This document shows positions 35,335 through 44,787 of a stretch of 64,000 nucleotides of DNA, in pieces. The DNA comes from Bauldia sp963759235. GTDB lineage: Bacteria > Pseudomonadota > Alphaproteobacteria > Rhizobiales > Kaistiaceae. The notes beneath the pieces are model-generated. The model had not been told where the DNA came from and made no database searches. It saw only the letters and a list, made by a program, of their open reading frames with translations. Position 1 is the stretch's first letter; every line of letters begins with the position of its first letter. A program made the translations under genes and the position numbers. The DNA lies in NCBI GenBank assembly GCA_963759235.1, contig CAVWYO010000005.1, positions 1 through 64,000 of the forward strand, in the 5' to 3' direction.

Positions 35335-36279
35335 TCAGGTCAGGTACTGCTCGGTGATGGTCTGGCCGAGCCGGGTGTTTTCGGCAATGAACTCGGTCAG
35401 GAATTCATGCAAGCCCTTGGTCTGGAAGATCTCGGATATCTCCGCGTTCTGCAGGCGGGTCCTGGTCGAGCGGGCGGCGCGCTGGGCGGGTCCCTGGCGA
35501 CCGTAGGCCAGCGACAGCTCGTCGAGAAACGAGGTGAGGTTCTCGTAGCAACTGGCGAGCGAGCGGGGCATCTGGTCGTTGAGGACGAGCAAATCGGCGA
35601 TCAGCCACGGTTTGAGGCTGTCATGATAGACCCAGCGATAGGCGGTCAGCGCCGAGACCGAGCGCAGGATCGACGACCACTGGAAGTAGTCGAGGCCGCC
35701 GCCCACCTTGGCCTCGTGCGGTAACAGGACGTGGTATTTGACGTCGAGAATGCGCGCGGTGTTGTCCGCCCGCTCCAAATAGAATCCGAGCCGCAGGAAC
35801 CAATAGGCGTCGTTGCGCAGCATCGTGCGGTAGGCCGAGCCGTCGAAGCGGAGGCACGCCTCCTTCACACGGCCGAGGAACGCGTTCAGCGTCTGCCGGT
35901 CCATGTGGGCGCCGTCGTAGCGCTTCAGCTCGAGCCATGCCTCGTTGATCGCCTCCCACATTTCGGCGGTAAGCGCGGTGCGGACGGCGCGGGCGTTGGC
36001 GCGGGCGGTGCCGAGGCAGTTCTTGATGCTCGACGGGTTGGCGGGGGAGAAGGCAAGAAAGGCGATCGCCGGATCGCGGTCGACCTCGTCGTGGTGCTCG
36101 CCGAAGGTGTGGAGGACGCCGGCGGCGGCGAGCGCCGGTTCCCATTCGCTGGTTTCGCCGGCAAGCGTATCGGGCACGGTAGCGAGCCGGTTGGCGGCGT
36201 CGATGATGCGGGCGGTGTTGTCGGCCCGTTCCACGTAGCGGCCGAGCCAGAAGAGCGTGTCGGCGGTGCGGCTCAGCAT
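35335..36279 (-). CDS. alpha-E domain protein of the Anbu operon
   Basis: A 314-residue all-helical protein with the alpha-E family start MLSRTADTLFWLGRYVERAD and the repeated motif GFYLERADNTARILDVKYHV near residue 160-185. Alpha-E proteins always accompany circularly permuted ATP-grasp proteins and transglutaminases; they are proposed to act with them in making and removing a peptide tag. The start is set at 36279 because the upstream frame is an antisense-like arginine-rich read-through. It lies 19 bases after the ATP-grasp gene. Confidence 0.9.
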   Translation of the reverse strand: MLSRTADTLFWLGRYVERADNTARIIDAANRLATVPDTLAGETSEWEPALAAAGVLHTFGEHHDEVDRDPAIAFLAFSPANPSSIKNCLGTARANARAVRTALTAEMWEAINEAWLELKRYDGAHMDRQTLNAFLGRVKEACLRFDGSAYRTMLRNDAYWFLRLGFYLERADNTARILDVKYHVLLPHEAKVGGGLDYFQWSSILRSVSALTAYRWVYHDSLKPWLIADLLVLNDQMPRSLASCYENLTSFLDELSLAYGRQGPAQRAARSTRTRLQNAEISEIFQTKGLHEFLTEFIAENTRLGQTITEQYLT

Positions 36280-36298
36280 GGGAACGAGAATCGGACTG

Positions 36299-37717
36299 TC
36301 ATGCGTCGAGCACCCAGGTGTCCTTGGTGCCGCCGCCCTGGCTCGAGTTGACCACCAGCGAACCTTCCTTGAGCGCGACCCGGGTGAGGCCACCGGGGAC
36401 GATGCGCACCCGATCGGCGCCCGACAGAACGAAGGGGCGGAGATCGACATGGCGGGGCGCGATGCCGGCATTGACGAAAGTCGGGCAGGTCGACAGCGCC
36501 AGCGTCGGCTGGGCAATGAAATTGGTGGGGTCGGCCTTGATCTTGGCGGCAAACCGCTCGCGGGTTCCCTTGTCGGCCGCCGGGCCGATCAGCATGCCGT
36601 AGCCGCCGGAGCCGGCGACCTCCTTGACGACCAGTTCCTCGAGGTGGTCGAGGACGTGGCCGCGCGCATCCTTCTCGCGACAGCGCCAGGTCGGGACGTT
36701 CTTGAGGATCGGTTCGGCGCCGAGATAGAAGCGGACGATCTCCGGCATGTAGGAATAGACCGCCTTGTCGTCGGCGACGCCGGTGCCGACGGCGTTGGCG
36801 AGCGTGATGTTGCCGGCGCGATAGGCGTTCATCAGGCCCGGCACGCCGAGCACCGAACCGGGGAGGAAGGTGAGCGGATCGAGGAAATCGTCGTCGAGCC
36901 GGCGGTAGAGGACGTCGACCCGCTTCGGCCCCTCGGTGGTGCGCATGAACACGACGTTGTCGCGGACAAGGAGGTCGCTGCCCTCGACCAGATCGATGCC
37001 GAGCTTGTCGGCAAGGAAGGAGTGCTCGTAATAGGCGCTGTTGAACGGCCCAGGCGTGAGTAGGGCGACCGTCGGCTCGCCCGGTGCCGAAGGCGGCGCC
37101 ACCGAGGTGAGGGTCGCCAGCAGCTCCTCGGGGTAGGTCTCGACCGGGTCGATGCGGTATTCGGCAAACAGGTCCGGGAAGACCCGCATCATCACCTCGC
37201 GGTTCTCCAGCATGTAGGAGACGCCGGAGGGCGTCCGCGCGTTGTCCTCCAGCACGTAGAAATCGTCCGGGCCGGTGCGGACGACGTCGATCCCGGCGAC
37301 ATGGACATAGATGTCGTGGGGCAGCTTGAGCCCGCTCATCTCGGGGCGGAAATAGGGGTTGCGGTAGACCAGATCTTCCGGCACGACGCCGGCCCTCATG
37401 ATCTCGCCGGGGCCGTAGACATCGGCGAGAAACATGTTCAGCGCCGCGGCGCGCTGCTCAAGGCCTCCCGCCAGCTTCCGCCATTCCGTCTTGGTCAGCA
37501 CGCGGGGAATGATGTCGAAGGGGATGATGCGCTCCTCGGCGTCGTCGTCGCCGTAGACCGCGAAGGTGATGCCGATCCGCCGGAAGAGCAATTCCGCCTC
37601 CAGTCGGCGGTTGGCGAACGATTCCGGAGATTCCGCGTCGAGCCAGCGCTTGATCAACTCGTAGCCGGGCCGGCTGGTACCGTCGGGCAGGTACATCTCG
37701 TCAAAAGGCGCCGTCAT
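36299..37717 (-). CDS. circularly permuted ATP-grasp protein
   Basis: A 472-residue putative peptide-bond-forming ligase. MYLPDGTSRPGYELIKRWLD, FNRR-like FANRRLEAELLFRRIGITF, FDIIPRVL, YVLEDNARTPSGVSYMLENR and VVKEVAGSGGYGMLIGPAAD are the characteristic segments of the CP_ATPgrasp family that heads alpha-E/transglutaminase operons. It would activate a carboxylate with ATP. It is first in the Anbu operon, with its own promoter presumably in the 200-base gap before the divergent fusion gene at 37925. Confidence 0.92.
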   Translation of the reverse strand: MTAPFDEMYLPDGTSRPGYELIKRWLDAESPESFANRRLEAELLFRRIGITFAVYGDDDAEERIIPFDIIPRVLTKTEWRKLAGGLEQRAAALNMFLADVYGPGEIMRAGVVPEDLVYRNPYFRPEMSGLKLPHDIYVHVAGIDVVRTGPDDFYVLEDNARTPSGVSYMLENREVMMRVFPDLFAEYRIDPVETYPEELLATLTSVAPPSAPGEPTVALLTPGPFNSAYYEHSFLADKLGIDLVEGSDLLVRDNVVFMRTTEGPKRVDVLYRRLDDDFLDPLTFLPGSVLGVPGLMNAYRAGNITLANAVGTGVADDKAVYSYMPEIVRFYLGAEPILKNVPTWRCREKDARGHVLDHLEELVVKEVAGSGGYGMLIGPAADKGTRERFAAKIKADPTNFIAQPTLALSTCPTFVNAGIAPRHVDLRPFVLSGADRVRIVPGGLTRVALKEGSLVVNSSQGGGTKDTWVLDA

Positions 37718-37924
37718 GTTCCCTTTCTGCGGTTCGGGCCCCGCCGCCCGCGAGCCGTCATCCTAACCTGCATTGCGGCAGCATGTACAAGGCTTGGGCG
37801 TGCAAGAAGAACGCCAATTGGGCCGATATCGCTGCGGCGAATTGTGCCGGCAAGGCTTTGCGTCTAGGGTTTTTGGAGCGCCATCCGGCGGCCGCCACAC
37901 AGCCTCCTCTCAGGACCAGACACG

Positions 37925-39931
37925 ATGAACGACGAACCCGCCGTTGCCTGGGGCATCATCGGCCCGGGCACCATTGCCAAACGGTTTGCCGCGGCCCTGC
38001 CGAAGTCGGTGACCGGCAGGCTGGCCGCGATCGCCACGCGCAGCCCGGATGGGCCGGATCTCGCGGAGGATTTTCCCGGCGCGCGTATCCTCCATGGCTA
38101 CGAGGCGATGCTCGACGACCCGGAGATCGAGGCGGTCTATATCGCGACGCCGCACCGGTTCCATGCCGAATGGGCGATCAGGGCAGCCGAGGCCGGCAAG
38201 CACGTCCTGTGCGAGAAGCCGATGGCGGTGTCGGCCTATGAAGCCGAGGCGGTCATCACCGCGGCCGACAAGGCCGGGACGTTCCTCGGCGAAGCCTTCA
38301 TGAACCGCGTGCATCCGCTCACCGCCAGGATCGTCGAACTCGTCGGCGCAGGTGCGATCGGCGACCTCCGGGTGATCAAGACGAGCTTCGGGTTCAAGAT
38401 GTCGAATCCGGACCCCGCGCACCGCCTTCTCGCCAATGAGACGGCCGGCGGCGCCATTCTCGATATCTGCTGCTATCCGGTGTCGCTGGCACGCCTGGTT
38501 GCCGGTGCCGCCGCGGGCAAGCCGTTCCTCGATCCGGCCGAGGTTCACGGCGTCGGCCATCTCGGCGTCACCGGGGTCGACGAATGGGCCTCGGCGGTGC
38601 TGCGGTTTCCCGGCGGCGTGGTCGCGGAAGTGTCGGGTAGCATCGCGGTCGCCCAGGACAACGATCTCCGCGCCTTCGGCACCACCGGGTGGATGTCGGT
38701 GGCCTCGCCATGGTTCTGCACCGGGCGCGACGGCGGCACCGCCGATATCGTCATCCACCGGCCCGACGGCACGATCGAAACCATCACCGTGGACGAGCCG
38801 CGGCCGCTCTACACCTTCGAGATCGACGCCGCGGGCCGGGCGATCCGCGCCGGCCGCGCCGAGTTCGACCCGCCCGGGCCGAGTTGGGCCGACACGCTCG
38901 GCAACATGCGGGTGCTCGACAAGTGGCGGGGCGACATCGGCCTCCGCTACGATTTCGAGCGGCCGGAGCGAAGCACCGGCAAAGTCGACGGGCGGCCGCT
39001 TCGGAGGCCGGTCGACCCGATGCGCCGGCGCAAGCTCCCCGGGCTTGACGCCGAAGTCTCGGTCGTCGCCCTCGGCGGCGCCAATCTCGTCTCCTTCACC
39101 CAGGCGGCGATCATTTGCGACGCCTTTTTCGAGCGCGGCGGCAATGTGCTCGACAGCGCCTGGGTGTACGGGCGCGGCCTCTGCGATCGGCTGTTCGGGG
39201 CGTGGATGGCGGCGCGCGGGGTGCGCGACGACATCATCCTGATCGGCAAGGGCGCGCATGCGCCGCTCACCTATCCCGACGTGATCGCGCGCCAGCTTAC
39301 CGAGTCGCTCGACCGCCTGCAGACGGACGTCATCGATGTCTACTTCATGCATCGCGACAATCCCGACGTGCCGGTCGGTGAGTTCGTCGATGCGATGGAC
39401 GCGGAGGCGAAGGCCGGCCGCATCCGGATCTATGGCGGCTCCAACTGGACGCGGGAGCGGATGGACGCCGCCTTCGCTCATGCGGAGAAGAACGGCCGCC
39501 GGCCGCCGGGGGCGCTGTCGAACAATTTCTCGCTGGCGGAGATGGTCAATCCGGTGTGGGCGGGGGTGCTGGCCTGTTCGGACGCGGCGTGGAAGACGTG
39601 GCTGCGGCGGCGCGGTATCCCCGACTTCGCGTGGTCGAGCCAGGCCCGCGGCTTCTTCACCGACCGGGCGGCGCCGGACAAGCGCGACGAGCCGGAACTG
39701 GTGGACAGCTGGTACAGCGACAAGAACTTCGCCCGCCGGGCGCGCGCTATCGCGCTCGGCGAACGCCTCGGCAAGACCCCGCTGCAGGTGGCTCTCGCCT
39801 ATTGCCTCGCCCAGGATTTCCCGGTCATTCCGCTGATCGGCCCGCTGGCGCTCGGCGAACTCGAGAATTCCCTCGAAGCGCTCGATATCACCCTGACGCC
39901 GGAGGACGTGCGCTGGCTGGAGGAGGGGTAA
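37925..39931 (+). CDS. natural fusion of a Gfo/Idh/MocA dehydrogenase and an aldo/keto reductase
   Basis: A 668-residue two-enzyme protein. Residues 1-350: Rossmann loop WGIIGPGTIAKRFAAAL, the KHVLCEKPMAVSAYEAEA motif near 94-110 and the C-terminal half of Gfo/Idh proteins. Residues 375-668: an aldo/keto reductase barrel with its tetrad visible in NVLDSAWVYGRG (Asp, Tyr), LIGKGAH (Lys) and YFMHRDNPD (His), ending with PLIGPLALGELENSLEALDI, the NADP-binding end. No stop or start lies between the parts. It probably catalyses two successive redox steps on a sugar or cyclitol. Confidence 0.9.
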   Translation: MNDEPAVAWGIIGPGTIAKRFAAALPKSVTGRLAAIATRSPDGPDLAEDFPGARILHGYEAMLDDPEIEAVYIATPHRFHAEWAIRAAEAGKHVLCEKPMAVSAYEAEAVITAADKAGTFLGEAFMNRVHPLTARIVELVGAGAIGDLRVIKTSFGFKMSNPDPAHRLLANETAGGAILDICCYPVSLARLVAGAAAGKPFLDPAEVHGVGHLGVTGVDEWASAVLRFPGGVVAEVSGSIAVAQDNDLRAFGTTGWMSVASPWFCTGRDGGTADIVIHRPDGTIETITVDEPRPLYTFEIDAAGRAIRAGRAEFDPPGPSWADTLGNMRVLDKWRGDIGLRYDFERPERSTGKVDGRPLRRPVDPMRRRKLPGLDAEVSVVALGGANLVSFTQAAIICDAFFERGGNVLDSAWVYGRGLCDRLFGAWMAARGVRDDIILIGKGAHAPLTYPDVIARQLTESLDRLQTDVIDVYFMHRDNPDVPVGEFVDAMDAEAKAGRIRIYGGSNWTRERMDAAFAHAEKNGRRPPGALSNNFSLAEMVNPVWAGVLACSDAAWKTWLRRRGIPDFAWSSQARGFFTDRAAPDKRDEPELVDSWYSDKNFARRARAIALGERLGKTPLQVALAYCLAQDFPVIPLIGPLALGELENSLEALDITLTPEDVRWLEEG

Positions 39932-39938
39932 CCGCAGC

Positions 39939-40484
39939 TCAGAGCTTGCTCAGCACGTTCTCCGCCAAGGCCTGCGAGTCCGTCTTGCGTTGGGTGTCGT
40001 CGAGCCCCTTGGCGCTGACGGTGACCGAGAAGGAGATGTCGCCGGTGCGCGCGTGAAGCGTGTTGCCGTCCCACAGCGCCTCGTCGCCGAGCGAGACGGG
40101 CTCGGGGGTCTGCAGGTCTTTGGATTCCTTCGCTGCCTGGCGAAACGATTCCAGATAGTTGGTGGGGCCGCCGCTGCCGGAAGGCCAAGACCAGACGAGA
40201 AGCGTGGCGATCGTGCCGCCGGGGGCGTCGGGGGATGAGTCCCACACACAGCCGGTCATCCTGCCCTCATTGTCGCCGCCGCCCACCGGCTCCCGCTCCT
40301 TGCCGTCGCCCATCGCGGTGCCGAGCGCTTTCTGGAACTCGGCGTCGGTGATGAGCGGGCAGGCGGCGATCTCGGCCGCGCGCGTGCTTGTCGATTCGCC
40401 GGACTCGTCGGAGCAGGCCGCCGGCAAGAACGCGATTGCCGCGGCGGCCGCAAGAACGAAGCGTTGTCGTGGATGCCAAGTCAT
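39939..40484 (-). CDS. hypothetical lipoprotein
   Basis: A 181-residue predicted lipoprotein. MTWHPRQRFVLAAAAAIAFL is followed by PAACSDES, with a lipobox L-P-A-A-C near residue 21-25. The mature part is soluble, has one further pair of Cys (AACPLITD and TGCVWDSS) and no known domain, somewhat like DUF3558-type exported proteins. The start at 40484 is supported by GGAGGG about nine bases upstream. It is convergent with the fusion gene, seven bases apart. Confidence 0.75.
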   Translation of the reverse strand: MTWHPRQRFVLAAAAAIAFLPAACSDESGESTSTRAAEIAACPLITDAEFQKALGTAMGDGKEREPVGGGDNEGRMTGCVWDSSPDAPGGTIATLLVWSWPSGSGGPTNYLESFRQAAKESKDLQTPEPVSLGDEALWDGNTLHARTGDISFSVTVSAKGLDDTQRKTDSQALAENVLSKL

Positions 40485-40580
40485 AGGTCGCCCTCCCAGC
40501 GTCGCGGACGACGCCTGGCGCTCCCCAGCAGGCTGAGGAAGCACTTGGAACGGGGCATTAGGATGGCGGTAACACAGTGC

Positions 40581-42410
40581 TCAAGCTGACGCGGGCGTGG
40601 TCTCCTCGCGGCCGGCGCGTTGTTCGGCAGGCTGGTGGCGTCCGACGAGATTGTGGGCCGTGTTGATGAGACCGAGATGGGAGAAGGCCTGGGGGAAGTT
40701 GCCGACCAGCCGTTTGCGGATGGGGTCATATTCCTCCGCCAAGAGGCCGAGGCCGTTGCGGAGCGATAGCAGGCGCTCGAACAATTCGACCGCGGCATGG
40801 TGCTGATCGGTGAGGACATAGACGTCGGCGAGCCAGAAACTGCAGGCGAGGAACGCCCCCTCCGTGCCGCCAACTCCGTCGTCGACTTCGCCGGTCGCGT
40901 AACGGAGCACGAAGCCGTCGTGGAGCAGGTCCTGCTCCACCGCCTTGACGGTGCCGGCGATCCGCGGGTCGTCCGGCGGCAGGAAACCCACCTGCGGAAT
41001 CAGGAGGAGGCTGGCGTCGAGGGTGTCGCCTCCGTAGTACTGGACGAAGCTGTTGCGGGAGGTGTTGAACCCCTTCTCGCAGACTTCGGCGTGGATGGTG
41101 TCGCGGACGCTCCGCCAGTGGTCGGCCGGACCGCGCAGGCCGAACTCATCGGCCATCTTGGCCGCGCGGTCGAACGCCACCCAGCACATCACCCTCGAGT
41201 GGGTGAAGGCGCGCGCCGGCCCACGCATCTCCCAGATGCCGCGGTCCAACGTCTGCCAGACGGTCTCCAGATATTCGAGGGCCACGGGCTGCAGCCGGCG
41301 GACGTCGCCCATCGGGCCAAGGCCGGCCCGGCGCGCGACATAGAGGGCCTCGGCAATCTCGCCGAAAATGTCGAGCTGGACCTGGTCGGCGGCGCCGTTG
41401 CCGATGCGCACCGGCTTGCTGTCCTCGTAGCCGGGCAGCCAAGGCACCTCGGTCTCCGGCAGCCACCGCTCGCCGGCGAGGCCGTACATGATCTGAAGCT
41501 GCTTGGGGTGCCCGGCGGCGGCGCGCCAGACCCAATTCCGCCACTCGGCGGCCTCGGCCCGGTAGCCAGAATTCAACAGCGCGTAGAGCGTCAGCGCCGA
41601 GTCGCGAAGCCAGCAGTAGCGATAGTCCCAATTGCGCGAGCCGCCGATCGCCTCCGGCAGCGACGTGGTCGGCGCCGCGACGATGCCGCCGGTCGGCTGG
41701 AAGGTGAGCAGCTTGAGCGTGATCAGGGAGCGCGTCACCACATCGTGCCAGCGCTCATTGTCCTTCGGAAATGTGCAGCGTCCGATCCATTCGGTCCACC
41801 ACGACATCGTGCGGTCGAGGCTCTCCGTGCGATCCGGCACGAAGTGCGGCTCCTTGTGCGAAGGGTGGTAGGAGAGGGTGAACGGCACCGTCTCGCCGGC
41901 GCGCACGGTGAAGTCGGCATAGGTGGCCATGCCCCGCCCTTCCAGCGCCACCGGCGTGTGCAACTCGACGGCGTCCGGTCCGGCGACGGCGCTGAGGCCA
42001 TAGTCGCGCCGCCTTACCCAGGGCAGCGCCTGGCCATAGTTGAAACGCAGCATCAGCTCGGAGGTCATGGCCACTTCGCCATGCTCCCCCCGCACCATGC
42101 GAACGAGATCGACGCGTTGCTCGTCGCTCGACAGCGGCATGAAGTCGACGACCAAGACGGCTCCGCTGGTGGTCTCGAAACGGGTCTCGAGCACCGCCGT
42201 GCCGGGAAGATAGCGCTGGCTGGACCGCTGCGCCTTTTCCTTCGGCGCGACGAGCCAGCGACCGTTCTCCGGGCTACCGAGAAGGGCCGCGAAGCAGGCC
42301 GGCAAATCGAAGCGCGGCAGGCATAGCCAGTCGATCGAACCGTCGGCGCCGACCAGCGCGGCGGAGATCATATTGCCAATCAGGCCGTAGTCTTCGAGCG
42401 GCTTCGACAC
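40581..42410 (-). CDS. glycoside hydrolase family 15 (glucoamylase/trehalase-like)
   Basis: A 609-residue (alpha/alpha)6-barrel enzyme. YGLIGNMISAALVGADGSID, LCLPRFDLPACFAALLG, then GGSRNWDYRYCWLRDSALTL (substrate-binding W-D-Y-R-Y-C-W-L-R-D hallmark near residue 270) and a late GGTEGAFLACSFWLADVYVL are the GH15 signatures. Bacterial members hydrolyse alpha-1,4-glucans or trehalose; which one cannot be told. GTG start at 42410 with AAGGAGG a few bases upstream, preferred over an ATG eleven codons earlier. Confidence 0.9.
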   Translation of the reverse strand: MSKPLEDYGLIGNMISAALVGADGSIDWLCLPRFDLPACFAALLGSPENGRWLVAPKEKAQRSSQRYLPGTAVLETRFETTSGAVLVVDFMPLSSDEQRVDLVRMVRGEHGEVAMTSELMLRFNYGQALPWVRRRDYGLSAVAGPDAVELHTPVALEGRGMATYADFTVRAGETVPFTLSYHPSHKEPHFVPDRTESLDRTMSWWTEWIGRCTFPKDNERWHDVVTRSLITLKLLTFQPTGGIVAAPTTSLPEAIGGSRNWDYRYCWLRDSALTLYALLNSGYRAEAAEWRNWVWRAAAGHPKQLQIMYGLAGERWLPETEVPWLPGYEDSKPVRIGNGAADQVQLDIFGEIAEALYVARRAGLGPMGDVRRLQPVALEYLETVWQTLDRGIWEMRGPARAFTHSRVMCWVAFDRAAKMADEFGLRGPADHWRSVRDTIHAEVCEKGFNTSRNSFVQYYGGDTLDASLLLIPQVGFLPPDDPRIAGTVKAVEQDLLHDGFVLRYATGEVDDGVGGTEGAFLACSFWLADVYVLTDQHHAAVELFERLLSLRNGLGLLAEEYDPIRKRLVGNFPQAFSHLGLINTAHNLVGRHQPAEQRAGREETTPASA

Positions 42411-42505
42411 GGTGCCTCCTTCCTGCTCCGGACGCTTAAGCAAAGGCCGCGCTGATCGAATCGGGTCTTCGCTCTAACTCTTTGATTTTCAGCATTTTTC
42501 CGGGC

Positions 42506-42527
42506 GGAAGAGTGCGCACACTCTTCC
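42506..42527. terminator. perfect nine-base-pair hairpin between SDR and GH15 genes
   Basis: GGAAGAGTG, loop CGCA, CACTCTTCC. It starts 11 bases beyond the SDR stop on the minus strand. Neither side has a T-tract, so it may stabilise the SDR mRNA 3' end or work with Rho instead of terminating alone. Confidence 0.45.
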
Positions 42528-42537
42528 TAAGAATTCT

Positions 42538-43320
42538 CTAGCCGCCGTGCATAAAGGACGGATAGTCGGTCATGCCGCCGTCGACAAATATGGTTGTTGC
42601 GGTCACATATGAGGCGACGTCCGATGCGAGCACCACCGCCATGCCGGCGATGTCTTCCGGCTTGCCGACGCGGCCCAACGGTATTTTGGTCAACAGATCC
42701 TTCAACCCGGCGGGGTCCTCCCAGACATTTGCGTTGATCGGCGTGGCGATGGCGCCCGGCGCGATGCACAGCACCCGCACCCCGTAGGGTCCGGCTTCCT
42801 GGGCGAGGGTCTTCGACATCATCGAGACGCCGGCCTTGCTCGCCGCGTAGTCGCTGTAGCCGGTCCAGGCGATCACTTCGTGCACGCTCGAGGTGTTGAT
42901 GATGACGCCCGACTTCTGCGCCGTCATCCGCTTGAGGGCCTCGCGCGCGCAAAGGAAAGCACCGACGAGGTTGATGTCGATCACCTTGCGCCAGGCATCG
43001 ACGTCGGCGTTCCAGCCAAGCGCCTTCTGGCCGTCGACGCCGGCATTATTGACCAGGACGTCGATGCCGCCCCAGGCCTTGTCGATGGTGGCGAACATCG
43101 CCGCGACCGCGTCAGCCGAACTGATATCGGCCTCGACCGCCATGGCGTCGCCGCCGTCCTTCTTGATAGCGGCAACCAGTGTCTCGGCGTCTTCGGGATG
43201 GACGACATAGTTGACGGCAACCTTTGCGCCCTCGGCGCCGAAGGCCGTCACCATCGCCGCGCCGAGCCCGGTGTTTCCGCCGGTGATCAGTACGCGCTTG
43301 CCTTTGAGATCGATCTGCAT
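42538..43320 (-). CDS. short-chain dehydrogenase/reductase (glucose-1-dehydrogenase-like)
   Basis: A 260-residue classical SDR. KRVLITGGNTGLGAAMVTAF (G-x-x-x-G-x-G), VLVNNAGVDGQKALG, INTSSVHEVIAWTGYSDYAA with Ser and Y-A-A-S-K catalytic residues, and a C-terminal VDGGMTDYPSF. Resembles glucose 1-dehydrogenase and 3-oxoacyl-ACP reductase-like members; the true substrate is unknown. Same strand as the GH15 gene, 127 bases before it. Confidence 0.88.
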   Translation of the reverse strand: MQIDLKGKRVLITGGNTGLGAAMVTAFGAEGAKVAVNYVVHPEDAETLVAAIKKDGGDAMAVEADISSADAVAAMFATIDKAWGGIDVLVNNAGVDGQKALGWNADVDAWRKVIDINLVGAFLCAREALKRMTAQKSGVIINTSSVHEVIAWTGYSDYAASKAGVSMMSKTLAQEAGPYGVRVLCIAPGAIATPINANVWEDPAGLKDLLTKIPLGRVGKPEDIAGMAVVLASDVASYVTATTIFVDGGMTDYPSFMHGG

Positions 43321-43451
43321 GTCCCCGCCATATCATGCTGTGGAACCGGGTTGGCACGCCAATGCCCCGGACCGGTGAATCAAAGGTTGAAGCGAGTATA
43401 GGCGAACTTGACGAATATCGAAGGGCGTTCGGCCAAATCCCTGCTTCCCGC

Positions 43452-44606
43452 CTACGGCGCGAGCTGGAAGCGCTCGAAACGGTCGAGCGCCTCCTCGATC
43501 AGGCGCTTGTGGGCGCGGGCGGAGCCGCGGCCGACCCATGTCCACTTCCGGACCACGACCTTTCCCGCCGCGCGGTCGGTCTTGAGGTCGAGCGCGGCGA
43601 CGACTTCGTCGCCGACGAGCACCGGCAGAGCGAAATAGCCGAACCGCCGCTTCTCCTTCGGCAGATAGGCCTCGAAAAGATGTTCGTAATCGAAGAACAG
43701 GGAAAGCCGCTTGCGCTGGATGATCAGCGGGTCGAACGGCGACAGGATGTGGACCGGCTCCTCGGCGGGGCTCGGGATCGCGTCGAGGGTATCGGGCCGC
43801 ACCCAGTGCTCGACCTTGTCCGCTCCTTCGAGCCGGACAGGAACCAGTTGGCGCCGACGCAGCCTTGCCTCGATCACGCGGCGCAGCGCCGGCTTTCGGC
43901 TGGGCTCGAGATGGGTGGCGGAATCGAGGCTGATCACCCCTTGCGAGCGCAGCGCCCGGTCGAGGAGATAGTCGAGGGTCTGCCGTTCGGACGCCGGCCT
44001 CGGCCGCGCCTCCCAGCCGAAATGGCGTTCGGTCAACTCGTAGGACTTCAGCATGCCGGCCCGCTCGCTGACGGCAATCGACCCGTTGAAGAAGGCGAGC
44101 TGCAGGGCGCGTTTCGACGGCTTGCGGCTCGCCCAGGGATGATCCTTCTCGACCAGTTCGTCGTCGTCGATGTCGCGGATCGACAGTGCGCCGCCCTTGC
44201 GGATGAGGGCCAGCACCTTGCGGAGGTCGCGGGGCTCAACGGAATTGAACCAGCTCCGCGGATTTTCGCGATGGCGCTTCATGGCGGCGAGGAAGAAGCG
44301 GATGTCCCTGGTCGGCACATAGGAGAGCGCGTGCGTCCAATATTCAAAGACGGATTTATCGATCGTCTGGGCTTGCCGCAGATGCTCGCGCCGGTAGGCC
44401 GGAATCCGGGTGAACAGGATGTGATGATGGCAGCGCTCGATGACGTTGATGGTGTCGATCTGCACATAGCCGAGATGCTCGATGGCGGCGCGGGTCGCCT
44501 CCGGCCCGTCGCCGAACGGCGCGGCCGTATCGAGCCGCTGGGCGGCGAGCCAGATGCGGCGGGCTTGCCCGTTTCTCACGACGGGAGGTGTGCCGATGCG
44601 GACCAT
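43452..44606 (-). CDS. YcaQ/AlkX-family winged-helix DNA glycosylase
   Basis: A 384-residue HTH_42 family protein. The conserved LGYVQIDTINVIERCHHHIL near residue 45-64 holds the Q-x-D catalytic motif of E. coli YcaQ (AlkX), which unhooks interstrand DNA crosslinks. ILSPFDPLIIQRKRLSLFFD, HLFEAYLPKEKRRFGYFALP and VVRKWTWVG are further family landmarks. Probable DNA-repair enzyme. The partial radC copy begins 14 bases upstream of its start codon. Confidence 0.87.
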   Translation of the reverse strand: MVRIGTPPVVRNGQARRIWLAAQRLDTAAPFGDGPEATRAAIEHLGYVQIDTINVIERCHHHILFTRIPAYRREHLRQAQTIDKSVFEYWTHALSYVPTRDIRFFLAAMKRHRENPRSWFNSVEPRDLRKVLALIRKGGALSIRDIDDDELVEKDHPWASRKPSKRALQLAFFNGSIAVSERAGMLKSYELTERHFGWEARPRPASERQTLDYLLDRALRSQGVISLDSATHLEPSRKPALRRVIEARLRRRQLVPVRLEGADKVEHWVRPDTLDAIPSPAEEPVHILSPFDPLIIQRKRLSLFFDYEHLFEAYLPKEKRRFGYFALPVLVGDEVVAALDLKTDRAAGKVVVRKWTWVGRGSARAHKRLIEEALDRFERFQLAP

Positions 44607-44619
44607 AGGGACTGGGCGC

Positions 44620-44787
44620 TCAGATCAACTTGAGGCCGCGGAAGCTCGCATGGCCGTTCCGGCCGACGATGATGTGATCGTGGACGGTGATGCAGAGCGG
44701 CTTGGCGATGTCGATCACCGAATGCGTCATCGCGATATGGGCACGTGACGGGTCGAATCGCCGGAGAGATGGTTGCGCGCGAGTCTA
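44620..44787 (-). pseudogene. partial second copy of the radC 3' end
   Basis: On the minus strand this reads HIAMTHSVIDIAKPL then CITVHDHIIVGRNGHASFRG and ends with GLKLI and a stop, copying the last 40 or so codons of the intact radC at 45705-46405. Roughly the first 115 bases from the stop differ at only about six positions. Farther in (NHLSGDST against NHPSGDPT) it decays and loses frame. It has no start and cannot be expressed as a RadC protein. Confidence 0.85.

Noticed and set aside
37910..39481. 523-codon open frame on the minus strand
   Set aside because: Antisense to the Gfo/Idh-aldo/keto reductase fusion; His/Asp/Arg-rich shadow.
42506..42527. Hairpin as a factor-independent terminator
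   Set aside because: Stem is perfect, but there is no T-tract on either strand; kept only as a low-confidence structure.
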